This document shows, one piece after another, positions 40,776-48,727 of a stretch of 64,000 nucleotides of DNA. Origin of the DNA: DASUPK01 sp963763955 (GTDB lineage Bacteria; Actinomycetota; Thermoleophilia; Solirubrobacterales; 70-9); NCBI GenBank assembly GCA_963763955.1, contig CAVXQP010000005.1, positions 1 through 64,000 on the forward strand, given 5' to 3'. Position 1 is the stretch's first letter. The number at the start of each line of letters is the position of its first letter. The notes under the pieces were generated by a model, which had not been told where the DNA came from, searched no databases, and worked only from the letters and a program-made list of their open reading frames with translations. Both the position numbers and the translations under genes were made by a program.

Positions 40776-42148
40776 GACCGAATCAGCCCCAGAACCTCAT
40801 CCCGCTTGGCCTCCATGTCCTTCGGTGAGACCAGCGACTCGAGGTTGAGGCGCAGCAGGGGTTCCGTGTTCGAGGGGCGTACGTTGAAGTGCCAGTCGGG
40901 ATAGTCGACCGAGACGCCGTCGAGGTGCATGACCTCTCCATCGGAGTAGCGCTCGGCGATCTCGCGCATCTTGCCCTCCTGGTCGGCCACCTCCGAGTTG
41001 ATCTCGCCGGAGATGAAGTACTTGGATCGGAACTCGTCCATCAGCTCGGCGAGCGGGCGGCCCTCGCGCGAGATCAGCTCGAGCATGAGCAGCGCCGGCA
41101 TCGTCCCCGAGTCCGCGCAGTAGAAGTCGCGGAAGTAGTAGTGGCCCGAGACCTCGCCGCCGAAGATCGCGCCCGTCTCGCGCATCCGGATCTTGAAGAA
41201 GGCATGACCCACCCGGCTCAGGTCGGACGTCCCGCCTGCCGCCGCGACCGTGTCGGGGACCGCGCGGCTCGAGCGTGGGTCGTAGAGCACCGTGGCGCCG
41301 GGGTCCTTGACCAGTGCCGCGCGGGCCAGCAGCGCGCAGACGAAGTCGCCATCGCAGAAGCGGCCCCCGCCGTCGATGAAGAAGCAACGGTCGGCGTCGC
41401 CGTCCCAGGCGATCGCCAGGTCGACGCCCTCCTTCTTGACCTGCTCGACGAGCATCCGGCGGTTCTCCTCGAGGAACGGGTTCGGGCCCGCCTCGGGGAA
41501 GTCGCCGTTCGGCTCCCAGCGGCTGGTGGTGACCTCGAGATCGAGCTGATCGAGCAGGGGTCCGACCATGGGGCCGGCCATCCCATCGCTGCCGTCGGCC
41601 AGGATCCGGAGCGGGCCGATCGTCTCCGGGTCGATCAGGGAGAGGATGTGCTGGTGGAAGTCGGGATAGATGTCGATCTCCTCGACCGAGCCGCCACCCG
41701 GCGGATCCGGCAGCCCGGCCTCGATCTCGGCGCGGACGTCCTGGATCCCGGCGTCGCCCGACAGCGCCAGGGCGCCCTCGCGCAGCAGCTTTACGCCCGT
41801 GTAGGCCTTCGGGTTGTGCGAGGCGGTGACCATCGCGCCGCCGTCGAGCTCGCGCGAGCCGACCAGGTAGTAGCTCATCTCCGTCGCGACCTGCCCGGCG
41901 TCGATCACGGTGGCGCCCTCCTCGACCAGGCCCTGGCGGACGCCGGCGGCCATCTCCGGGCCGCTGAGGCGCATGTCGCGGCCCAGCCCGATTCGCAGCT
42001 CGGAGACATCCTTGCCCCGGAGTCTCGCCAGCACCCGGGCGAAGGCGCGGCCGATCAGGTGGGCGGTCTCGGCGTCGAGCTCCTCGCCGTAGATGCCGCG
42101 GATGTCGTAGGCCTTGAAGATCCCGGCCGGGGGAGAGCTGATCGCCAT
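40772..42148 (-). CDS. manB: Phosphomannomutase/phosphoglucomutase
   Basis: A 458-residue alpha-D-phosphohexomutase. It opens with IFKAYDIRGIYGEEL. The phosphoserine loop TASHNP has Ser110. The metal loop is DGDADR, the sugar-binding loop is GGEVSGHYYFRDF, and the phosphate-binding loop near the end is RPSNTEPLLRL. It interconverts hexose 6- and 1-phosphates and feeds GDP-mannose or UDP-glucose synthesis. It begins two bases after the HIT gene on the same strand. The choice between mannose and glucose specificity is not settled by the sequence. Confidence 0.93.
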   Translation of the reverse strand: MAISSPPAGIFKAYDIRGIYGEELDAETAHLIGRAFARVLARLRGKDVSELRIGLGRDMRLSGPEMAAGVRQGLVEEGATVIDAGQVATEMSYYLVGSRELDGGAMVTASHNPKAYTGVKLLREGALALSGDAGIQDVRAEIEAGLPDPPGGGSVEEIDIYPDFHQHILSLIDPETIGPLRILADGSDGMAGPMVGPLLDQLDLEVTTSRWEPNGDFPEAGPNPFLEENRRMLVEQVKKEGVDLAIAWDGDADRCFFIDGGGRFCDGDFVCALLARAALVKDPGATVLYDPRSSRAVPDTVAAAGGTSDLSRVGHAFFKIRMRETGAIFGGEVSGHYYFRDFYCADSGTMPALLMLELISREGRPLAELMDEFRSKYFISGEINSEVADQEGKMREIAERYSDGEVMHLDGVSVDYPDWHFNVRPSNTEPLLRLNLESLVSPKDMEAKRDEVLGLIRS

Positions 42149-42150
42149 GG

Positions 42151-42636
42151 TCAGCCGAAGGCCTCTCGGACCGTCGCGTAGGTGTCCTCGAGGGTCTCGT
42201 TCATCACGCGGGTGTCGCCGAGGACGGGCATGAAGTTGGTGTCGCCATCCCAGCGGGGAACGACGTGCATGTGGATGTGGTGCTCGACACCGGCGCCCGC
42301 GACGCGGCCCTGGTTCACACCGACGTTGTACCCGTGTGGCGCATAGCTCGCCTCGAGAGCCGCTATGCCGCGCTGAGCGAGGGCCATCATTTCCGTGGTC
42401 GTCACGGGGTCGAGGGCCTGCAGCGTCGCGTGGTGCTCATAAGGGGCCACCATGAGGTGCCCGTTCGTATACGGGTACTTGTTGAGAATCACGAAGCAGC
42501 TCTTCCCACGATGAACGATCAGGTTCGCCTCGTCGTCGTCCGCCGCGAGGGCCGCGCAAAAGATGCACTCGCTCTCTTTGTCCTTGGAGGCGTCCTTCAC
42601 GTACTCGAGGCGCCAGGGCGCCCAGATCCTTTCCAC
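42151..42636 (-). CDS. HIT-family protein (Ap4A phosphorylase-like)
   Basis: A 161-residue HIT protein of the actinobacterial Ap4A-phosphorylase-like group. It has the typical start MERIWAPWRLEYVKDASK, a CIFC zinc site, VILNKYPYTNGHLMVAPYEH and the triad HHIHMHVVPRW. It probably splits diadenosine polyphosphates. It lies between corA (17 bases upstream) and the phosphohexomutase, all on the minus strand. Confidence 0.92.
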   Translation of the reverse strand: MERIWAPWRLEYVKDASKDKESECIFCAALAADDDEANLIVHRGKSCFVILNKYPYTNGHLMVAPYEHHATLQALDPVTTTEMMALAQRGIAALEASYAPHGYNVGVNQGRVAGAGVEHHIHMHVVPRWDGDTNFMPVLGDTRVMNETLEDTYATVREAFG

Positions 42637-42653
42637 AGCAAGATCGTATGTAG

Positions 42654-43670
42654 CTAGAACCAGCCGCGGCGGCGGAACCAGTAGAGCATGCCGCCCATCA
42701 GCCCGACCATCGCCGCGATCAGCACCCAGAACATCGTGTCGGACGAAGTGACGGGATCGCCGCCGCCGGGCAGGCCGACGTTCATGCCCCAGATGCTCGC
42801 CACGAGGGTGGCCGGCAGGAAGACGATGCTGAACACGGTGAGCACCCGCAGGATGTCGTTGAAGCGGTGGGCGATCACCGATTCGTTCGTCTCCTCGAGG
42901 GCCTCGACGACCTCCTTGTAGTTCTCGAGGATGTCCCAGATGCGCTCGTGCGCGTCGACGATGTCGTCGAAGTAGATCTCCAGGTCCATGTCCGGCGCCA
43001 GGTAGCGCTGCTTGACCTTCTCCAGGTCCCTGAGCACGGGGCGCTGCGGCCGGATCACCTTGCGGAAGTTGATGATCTCCTGCTTGACGTTGGAGATGTC
43101 GCGCACGATCTCCTGCGAGTGACCCTCGAAGATCTCCTCCTCGAGCACGTCGAGCTTGTTCCCGATCTTGCGCAGCATCGGGAAGCAGTAGTCGAAGCCG
43201 TCGTCGACGATCCGGTAGAGGAGGTAGCCGGAGCCGCGGGAGAAGAGCTGCTCGCGGATCTCCTCCTTCTGGCGGCAGCGCTCGAAGAGGTACTCGATCG
43301 GCTGGAGTGGCTGGTTCGGGAGCGTGATCAGAAAGCCGTCCCCGACGAACAGGTCGAGCTCACCCGCGCCGAGGCGCCGGGCGGCGCGGTCGAAGATCGG
43401 AAACTGCAGGACGATGAAGAGGTAGTCGTCGTAGACATCGATCTTCGGCCGCTGGTTGCGCGAGAGAACGTCCTCATAGTCGAGGGCGTGGAAATCGAAG
43501 TTCTCCTCCAGCCAGGCCTGCTCCGGCGCGCCCGGCTGGTCGATCTTCACCCAGCGGAGGCCCTCCGCCGCGATCTCCTCGACCTTCGGCGCCTGCGGCT
43601 CAGGCGGAAGCGGCGCGACGAGCTCGCCGGCGCGGGTCCTGCGCAGTCTCGGGCGAGGGAGGTTCGGCAT
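42654..43670 (-). CDS. corA: CorA-family magnesium/cobalt transporter
   Basis: A 338-residue CorA channel subunit. A cytosolic alpha/beta domain and the long coiled helix (YLAPDMDLEIYFDDIVDAHERIWDILENYKEVVEALEETNESV in pieces) lead to two C-terminal membrane segments with the signature IWGMNVGLPGG. It forms pentamers that admit Mg2+. The ATG at 43670 follows AAGGAGT; longer open frames upstream lack coding character and run into the riboswitch region. It is divergent from the riboswitch-thrC unit. Confidence 0.93.
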   Translation of the reverse strand: MPNLPRPRLRRTRAGELVAPLPPEPQAPKVEEIAAEGLRWVKIDQPGAPEQAWLEENFDFHALDYEDVLSRNQRPKIDVYDDYLFIVLQFPIFDRAARRLGAGELDLFVGDGFLITLPNQPLQPIEYLFERCRQKEEIREQLFSRGSGYLLYRIVDDGFDYCFPMLRKIGNKLDVLEEEIFEGHSQEIVRDISNVKQEIINFRKVIRPQRPVLRDLEKVKQRYLAPDMDLEIYFDDIVDAHERIWDILENYKEVVEALEETNESVIAHRFNDILRVLTVFSIVFLPATLVASIWGMNVGLPGGGDPVTSSDTMFWVLIAAMVGLMGGMLYWFRRRGWF

Positions 43671-43832
43671 CTTCCGGACTCCTTGTGGGTCTTCATCGCT
43701 TCCATTTCCATGGTTAATCCACTGTACTGCGGCGGAAGGGTCGCCGGGCGCACATCCAGGCCCCGATTTGCGCATGTCAATGCGGCGCGGACGCGAAGCG
43801 GCGCAGCCGGCGATTGACGGACCGGCCATTGC

Positions 43833-43838
43833 TATATT
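43833..43838 (+). promoter_or_regulatory. -10 element for the riboswitch-thrC transcript
   Basis: TATATT is a good -10 match in an otherwise GC-rich region, about 15 bases before the riboswitch P1 stem. A TTGACG at 43814-43819 lies closer (13-base spacing) than normal, so the -35 element is uncertain. Confidence 0.45.
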
Positions 43839-43852
43839 CCCTGCACATACGC

Positions 43853-43972
43853 ACCACATCAAGAGGGGTGGAGGGACTGGCCCGATGAAACCCCGGCAAC
43901 CCCCTCGGATCTCGGTCCGAGGAAGGTGCCAACTCCAGCAGGTTTGGTCGTAAGGCCTGGAAGATGTGGGAA
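43853..43972 (+). ncRNA. SAM-I (S-box) riboswitch aptamer
   Basis: The S-box consensus is plain. P1 is ACCACATC (43853-43860) paired with GATGTGGG (43963-43970). Then come AAGAGGGGTGGAGGGACTGG and CCCGATGAAACCCCGGCAACC, the kink-turn and core. P3 is CCTCGGATCTCGGTCCGAGG, and J3/4 with P4 reads AAGGTGCCAACTCCAGCAGG. SAM binding should stabilise P1. The 3' strand of P1 is also complementary to CCCACATC at 43996-44003, inside the downstream terminator, giving a standard antiterminator switch. It controls thrC and probably moaD. Confidence 0.95.
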
Positions 43973-43987
43973 GAGCGCTCCTCACGG

Positions 43988-44020
43988 AACCTCCGCCCAC
44001 ATCGAGCCCGGCGGAGGTTT
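43988..44020 (+). terminator. Riboswitch-controlled intrinsic terminator
   Basis: AACCTCCGCC (43988-43997) pairs with GGCGGAGGTT (44010-44019), followed by TTGTTC. Its left arm and loop contain CCCACATC, which can instead pair with the 3' strand of P1. SAM should therefore favour termination and low SAM should favour read-through into thrC. Confidence 0.8.
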
Positions 44021-44037
44021 GTTCGTAGAGGAGCCCG

Positions 44038-45270
44038 ATGGCAGTCCAATCGCTGAGATGCAAGGAGTGCGGGGTGGAGTACCCGCTCGACGCTCGCTAC
44101 GTCTGCGAGCAGTGCTTCGGGCCGCTGGAGGTCTCCTATGACCTCTCGGGCCTCGATCCCGAGGAGGCGCGCCGGAAGATCCAGGCGGGCTCGCGGGGCA
44201 TCTGGCGCTACTCCGACTTCCTCCCCTTCGACGGCCGGCCTGGCGATCCGCTCGAGCCGGGGCTGACACCCCTGATCCGCGCCGACCGCCTGGCCGAGCG
44301 CCTCGGCCTCGGCGAGCTCTGGATCAAGAACGACGCCGCCAACCCCACACACTCCTTCAAGGACCGCGTCGTCGCGGTCGCGGTCGCGAAGGCCAAGGAG
44401 CTCGGCTTCGGGACCGTGGCCTGCGCCTCGACCGGGAACCTCGCCAACGCCGTCGCGGCGCACTCCGCCGCCGCCGGACTCGAGTCGTATGTGTTCGTGC
44501 CCTCCGACCTCGAGGAGCAGAAGCTGCTCGCCACCGGCGTCTACGGGACCAACCTGGTCGGCATCCGGGGCACCTACGACGACGTCAACCGCCTTTGTAC
44601 GGAGCTCAGCCAGACGCATCCCTGGGCCTTCGTCAACGTCAATCTCCGGCCGTACTACTCAGAGGGGTCGAAGACCCTCGCGTACGAGACAATCGAGCAA
44701 CTGGGGTGGAACCTCCCCGATCGCGTCGTCGCGCCGATCGCGTCCGGGTCGATGTTCACGAAGCTCGCCAAGGGCATGCGGGACTGGCTGGATCTGGGGC
44801 TGGTGGAGGGCGAGTTGCCCGTCTTCTCGGGCGCGCAGGCCGAAGGATGCTCGCCGGTCGCCACCGCCTTTGCCGAGGGCTGGGAGGTCTGCAAGCCGCA
44901 GCGTCCCGACACGATCGCCAAGAGCCTCGCGATCGGCGATCCGGCCGACGGGCCATATGCGCTCGAGCTGGCACGCGAGACCGAGGGAGTGATCGAGTCG
45001 GTGACCGACGACGAAATCCGCCAGGGGATCCGCCTGCTGGCGGAGACGACCGGTGTCTTCACCGAGACGGCCGGGGGCGTCACGATCGGCGTGCTCACCA
45101 AGCTCGCCGAGGCCGGACGGATCGGTTCCGACGAGCGAGTGGTCGCCTACATCACGGGCGAGGGACTGAAGACGCTGGATGCGGTGCGGGAGTCCTTCGT
45201 GATGCACGAGATCGAGCCCACGCTCGATGCCTTCGAGGCAGAGTTCGCGGGCGTGTCCGCTTCCGCGTAG
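44038..45270 (+). CDS. thrC: Threonine synthase-like PLP enzyme
   Basis: A 410-residue fold-type II PLP enzyme of the threonine synthase family. The N-terminus is a zinc ribbon (CKECGVEYPLDARYVCEQC). The PLP lysine is K108 in HSFKDRVV, the phosphate/cofactor loop is STGNLANAVAAH, and SEGSKTLAYETIEQLGW and ETAGGVTIGVL are further family blocks. Threonine synthases convert O-phosphohomoserine to threonine. Control by a SAM riboswitch and a MoaD-like gene just downstream are unusual for that role. They suggest that the enzyme, or a paralogue of it, may take sulfur from a carrier protein to make homocysteine. AGAGGAG precedes the ATG. Confidence 0.9.
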   Translation: MAVQSLRCKECGVEYPLDARYVCEQCFGPLEVSYDLSGLDPEEARRKIQAGSRGIWRYSDFLPFDGRPGDPLEPGLTPLIRADRLAERLGLGELWIKNDAANPTHSFKDRVVAVAVAKAKELGFGTVACASTGNLANAVAAHSAAAGLESYVFVPSDLEEQKLLATGVYGTNLVGIRGTYDDVNRLCTELSQTHPWAFVNVNLRPYYSEGSKTLAYETIEQLGWNLPDRVVAPIASGSMFTKLAKGMRDWLDLGLVEGELPVFSGAQAEGCSPVATAFAEGWEVCKPQRPDTIAKSLAIGDPADGPYALELARETEGVIESVTDDEIRQGIRLLAETTGVFTETAGGVTIGVLTKLAEAGRIGSDERVVAYITGEGLKTLDAVRESFVMHEIEPTLDAFEAEFAGVSASA

Positions 45271-45314
45271 CAATGCGGCCGAGGTGGAGGGATGACTAAG
45301 ATCTCCGCCGCACG

Positions 45315-45587
45315 ATGAGCATCACGGTGAAGATTCCAGCGCAGCTGCGGGCCGCCACCGGGGGCGAGGGGGAGCTCGAGGTCGAGGGATCGACCGTAGG
45401 CGAGGCGCTGGACGCAGTCTTCGACCAGCACGACGGCCTTCGCGAGCGGATCACCCAGGACGGCGATCTGCGCCGCTTCGTCAACGTCTACGTCTCAGGT
45501 GAGGACATCCGCTTCCAGGACGGCCTCGACACCGCCGTGAACGACGGCGACGAGGTGACGATCCTGCCCGCGGTGGCCGGCGGCTGA
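45315..45587 (+). CDS. MoaD/ThiS-family ubiquitin-like sulfur carrier
   Basis: A 90-residue beta-grasp protein. It begins SITVKIPAQLRAATGGEGELEVEG and ends VTILPAVAGG, with the bare C-terminal Gly-Gly needed for adenylation and thiocarboxylation by an E1-like enzyme. It lies 44 bases after thrC in the same transcript, under the SAM riboswitch. MoaD serves molybdopterin synthesis, but related carriers (CysO, HcyS) supply sulfide for cysteine or homocysteine. The regulation here favours the latter. No E1-like or JAB-type peptidase gene is in view. Confidence 0.88.
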   Translation: MSITVKIPAQLRAATGGEGELEVEGSTVGEALDAVFDQHDGLRERITQDGDLRRFVNVYVSGEDIRFQDGLDTAVNDGDEVTILPAVAGG

Positions 45588-45600
45588 GGCTCTCCGCGGG

Positions 45601-48069
45601 ATGGGGTTCCGGCGCGGGCTCGGGCTCTCCGCCGGGCTGGCACTCGCCCTTCTCATCCTTCCTGCCGCCTCGGCTTTCGGGGATGTCTCCTCGGGACAGC
45701 TGCACGCCGGGGTCGAGCCGGACCCCTGGCACCTGACGATCACGGACGGATCCGGCCACGCCGTCCTCAGCGAGAACCGCGGGCTCGGCACCGGGCCGAC
45801 CGGCACGCTCGGCTTCAGCACAGCCACGGGATGGTTCCACGCCACTCGCGTCATCTCCGGCGGCATGCAAGGTGGTGCCTACGTCGCCCAGCTCGAGACC
45901 ACGGATCCGGCGCGGGGGATCCAGGTCCGGCTCGAGCCAGACCGCGAGGGTGTGATCGGGCTGACGGCGTCCGTCACGGGCTCGACGGCGGGCGTCACCG
46001 CGATGGGCATTGGCTTCGACTCGAGGCCGGGTGAGCGCTACCTCGGCTTCGGCGAGCGCTCCAACGCGGTCGATCAGCGCGGAAACGAGGTCGAGGACTA
46101 CGTCTCGGATGGTCCCTACGCGCCCGCCGACCGGGCGCTGATCGGGGCGGTCATCCCGCCCCAGGGGTGGCATCCGCGCGACGACGCGACCTACTTCCCG
46201 GTTCCGTGGCTCCTCTCCACCGCGGGCTATGGGGTGCTGCTCGGCAACGACGAGACGAGCTATTTCCGGCTGGGAAACTCGGACCCCTCCGCCTGGAGCG
46301 TCGAGGCTCAGGCGACGAACCTCAGCCTTCGCTTCGTCGCGGGCCCGGCGCCGGCCGATGCCCTCAGCCGGCTGACCGAGATCACCGGCCGCCAGCCCGC
46401 CCCGGCCGCCCCGTGGGTGTTCGGTCCCTGGTATCAGCCGACCGGCAACGACCAGCTCGGCCAGGCAAGGGCCCTGCGGGCGGCCGACGTGCCCGGCTCG
46501 GCGGTCAACACGTACCTGCACTACCTGCCCTGCGGAGCGCAACAGGGCGTCGAGTCACAGCAGCCGCCGTATACGGCGGCGTTCCACGACCTCGGCTACG
46601 CGATCACCGCTTACTTCAACCCGATGATCTGCACGAGCTATCAGCCCGCCTACTCGCAGGCTGTCGCCGCCGGAGTGCTCAACACGAACCAGGCCAACCA
46701 GCCCTACGTCTACAACCTCAACACCGGGAACCTCTTCAGCCCGGTTTCGCAATTCGACTTCACGGCGCCGGGGACGCAGTCTTTCTGGGACCGGTTGATC
46801 TCGGAGGCCGTCGGCCACGGCTACGACGGCTGGATGGAGGACTTCGGCGAGTACACGCCGCTGGATGCCAAATCGGCGGACGGCACCCCGGGGACCCGGA
46901 TGCACAACCTCTATCCGACCCGCTACCACTGCGCGACCTTCAATTACACGCGCGGGTCACCGCACCCGGTGGCGCCATTCGTGCGCTCCGGGTGGACCGG
47001 GACCCAGCGTTGTGCCCAGATCGTCTGGGGCGGCGACCCGACCACCGACTGGGGATACGACGGGCTCGACTCGGCGATCAAGCAGGCGCTCTCGCTGGGG
47101 ACGTCCGGGATCTCACGCTGGGGCTCCGACATCGGCGGGTACTTCAGCGTCTTCGCGGGCAAGCTGACGCCGGAGCTGCTCGACCGCTGGATCGAGCTCG
47201 GCGCGGTCTCCGGGGTGATGCGGACCGAGGCGAACGGGTTCAAGCTGGCCTCGTACGCCAGGCCGCAGGTGACGGACCCCGAGATCCTGCCGATCTGGCG
47301 GCGCTACGCGAAGCTGCGCACGCAGCTCTATCCCTACCTCGTGGCCGCCGATGCGAACTACCGCCGGACCGGGATGCCGACGATGCGGGACCTGGGGCTC
47401 GTCTACCCGGCCGATCCCACCGCCTCGGGGAAGGAGGACGAGTTCATGTTCGGTCCCGACCTGCTGGCGTCGCCGGTCCACCAGCCGGGGCAGACCGAGA
47501 GGAATCTCTATCTCCCCGGCGGGCGGTGGATCGACTTCTGGCGGGCTCTCGCCTACCGCCCCGCGGACGGAGCCCTGCGGTTGCGGCGCGCGCCGATCCT
47601 GAAGGGGGCGCGCAGCATCAGCGTGCCCGCGCCGCTCGACCAGCTTCCGTTGATGGTCCGGGCCGGGGCGATCCTGCCGCTGCTCCCGCCCGCGGTGCAG
47701 ACCTTGAGCGGCTACGGCTCCGCAGTGACCGTCGGGCTGGACGATCTGGGGAACCGGCTACACCTGATCGCATTCCCGCGCGGCAAGTCGCGGTCTCCGT
47801 TCGGTGAGAACGGCGGGCTGCGCTCGAAGGAGCTCAGCCATTCCTGGAAGCTCACGATCAGGCGGGCGAAGGGGCATCGAATCGTGCTCGATGCCTCACT
47901 CAGGTCCCTGCGGCACAAGCTCACCCCTTGCCTGGTCCGCGTCGATGGACGCCGAGTTCGGCGAAAGGCCTGGTCTGCCAAGAAGGGCGTGCTGCACGTG
48001 CGCTTCCGCTCACGGGGAAAGGTCACGCATCTGGGCGTAATCGACCGCGCCATCTGCAAGCGGCACTAG
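45601..48069 (+). CDS. Secreted GH31-family glycosidase
   Basis: An 822-residue exported glycoside hydrolase. A signal peptide (LGLSAGLALALLILPAASAFG) is followed by the GH31 N-terminal beta-sandwich (YLGFGERSNAVDQRG). The TIM barrel has the likely nucleophile Asp414 in WMEDFGEY and the likely acid/base Asp479 in WGGDPTTDW. C-terminal beta domains and a basic tail complete it. GH31 covers alpha-glucosidases, alpha-xylosidases and sulfoquinovosidases. The W-M-x-D-F-G-E-Y form of the nucleophile motif is like that of sulfoquinovosidase YihQ. It starts 13 bases after moaD and may be read from the same transcript. Confidence 0.88.
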   Translation: MGFRRGLGLSAGLALALLILPAASAFGDVSSGQLHAGVEPDPWHLTITDGSGHAVLSENRGLGTGPTGTLGFSTATGWFHATRVISGGMQGGAYVAQLETTDPARGIQVRLEPDREGVIGLTASVTGSTAGVTAMGIGFDSRPGERYLGFGERSNAVDQRGNEVEDYVSDGPYAPADRALIGAVIPPQGWHPRDDATYFPVPWLLSTAGYGVLLGNDETSYFRLGNSDPSAWSVEAQATNLSLRFVAGPAPADALSRLTEITGRQPAPAAPWVFGPWYQPTGNDQLGQARALRAADVPGSAVNTYLHYLPCGAQQGVESQQPPYTAAFHDLGYAITAYFNPMICTSYQPAYSQAVAAGVLNTNQANQPYVYNLNTGNLFSPVSQFDFTAPGTQSFWDRLISEAVGHGYDGWMEDFGEYTPLDAKSADGTPGTRMHNLYPTRYHCATFNYTRGSPHPVAPFVRSGWTGTQRCAQIVWGGDPTTDWGYDGLDSAIKQALSLGTSGISRWGSDIGGYFSVFAGKLTPELLDRWIELGAVSGVMRTEANGFKLASYARPQVTDPEILPIWRRYAKLRTQLYPYLVAADANYRRTGMPTMRDLGLVYPADPTASGKEDEFMFGPDLLASPVHQPGQTERNLYLPGGRWIDFWRALAYRPADGALRLRRAPILKGARSISVPAPLDQLPLMVRAGAILPLLPPAVQTLSGYGSAVTVGLDDLGNRLHLIAFPRGKSRSPFGENGGLRSKELSHSWKLTIRRAKGHRIVLDASLRSLRHKLTPCLVRVDGRRVRRKAWSAKKGVLHVRFRSRGKVTHLGVIDRAICKRH

Positions 48070-48125
48070 CGCCGGGATTGGAGCGGGAGGGCGCCGGGTA
48101 TCGATCGACTGTGAGGAGGGGGGCG

Positions 48126-48569
48126 ATGAGAAAAGGACTTCTGATGCTGACGGCGGCGGCCCTGGTCTGCCTGCCGGCGAGCGCCGTGGCGAAGAAACAC
48201 CACAAGCACAAGTCGTCCGGGATCGACGGCGTAGTGCTCAACACGACCTGCAGCGGCGCCTGCGCCGAGCCGCCGCCGCCGGCACCGCCTTACACCGGTA
48301 GCGGGCTGACGGTGACGGTCACGCGCATCGCCGATGGTGCGGTGGTGGCATCAACCCAGCCCACCGACGGGCGGTTCCGCTATCGCCTTGCGCGAGGCCA
48401 CTACCAGGTGAGCGCGGCGATCAACGAGCTCACGCCGCAGCCATCGGCGAGCGGGCCCCGGGTCGTGATGCCGCCCCGTTGCTGGGTCGGGGACAGCAAG
48501 GAGGCCACCGTCCGCCGACACCACTTCACCCATGTGGAGCTGCGCGTGGGCAACGTCTGCATCGTCTGA
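48126..48569 (+). CDS. Small secreted protein of unknown function
   Basis: A 147-residue exported protein. The signal peptide (KGLLMLTAAALVCLPASAVA) ends near residue 23 and a His/Lys-rich stretch (KKHHKHKS) follows. The rest is a compact beta-rich domain with four cysteines and a proline loop (CAEPPPPAPPYTG). The pattern (SGLTVTVTRIADGAVVAS...DGRFRYRLARGHYQVSA) recalls carboxypeptidase-regulatory-like (prealbumin-type) beta-sandwich domains. GGAGG precedes the ATG. Its role is unknown. Confidence 0.6.
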   Translation: MRKGLLMLTAAALVCLPASAVAKKHHKHKSSGIDGVVLNTTCSGACAEPPPPAPPYTGSGLTVTVTRIADGAVVASTQPTDGRFRYRLARGHYQVSAAINELTPQPSASGPRVVMPPRCWVGDSKEATVRRHHFTHVELRVGNVCIV

Positions 48570-48576
48570 GCAGAAG

Positions 48577-48650
48577 CGCGCCCGGCAGGATTCGAACCTG
48601 CGGCCTTCCGCTCCGGAGGCGGACGCTCTATCCAGCTGAGCTACGGGCGC
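48577..48650 (-). tRNA. tRNA-Arg(CCG)
   Basis: On the minus strand a full 74-base cloverleaf is present. The acceptor stem is GCGCCCG/CGGGCGC, the D arm is GCTC-AGCTGGATA-GAGC, the anticodon arm is TCCGC-CTCCGGA-GCGGA, and the T arm is GCAGG-TTCGAAT-CCTGC. The anticodon CCG reads the arginine codon CGG. CCA is not encoded. Confidence 0.97.
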
Positions 48651-48727
48651 TAGGCGCGGAAGTGTAGGTGCGGCCCGGGCGGGGGCGCCCGCCAGGCGGA
48701 CCCGGCGCTTTCTACGCTAGGCGCGTC

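Noticed and set aside
42654..44063. Longer corA frame starting beyond 43670
   Set aside because: The extra 130 codons run through the SAM riboswitch and have no CorA similarity. A good ribosome binding site precedes 43670.
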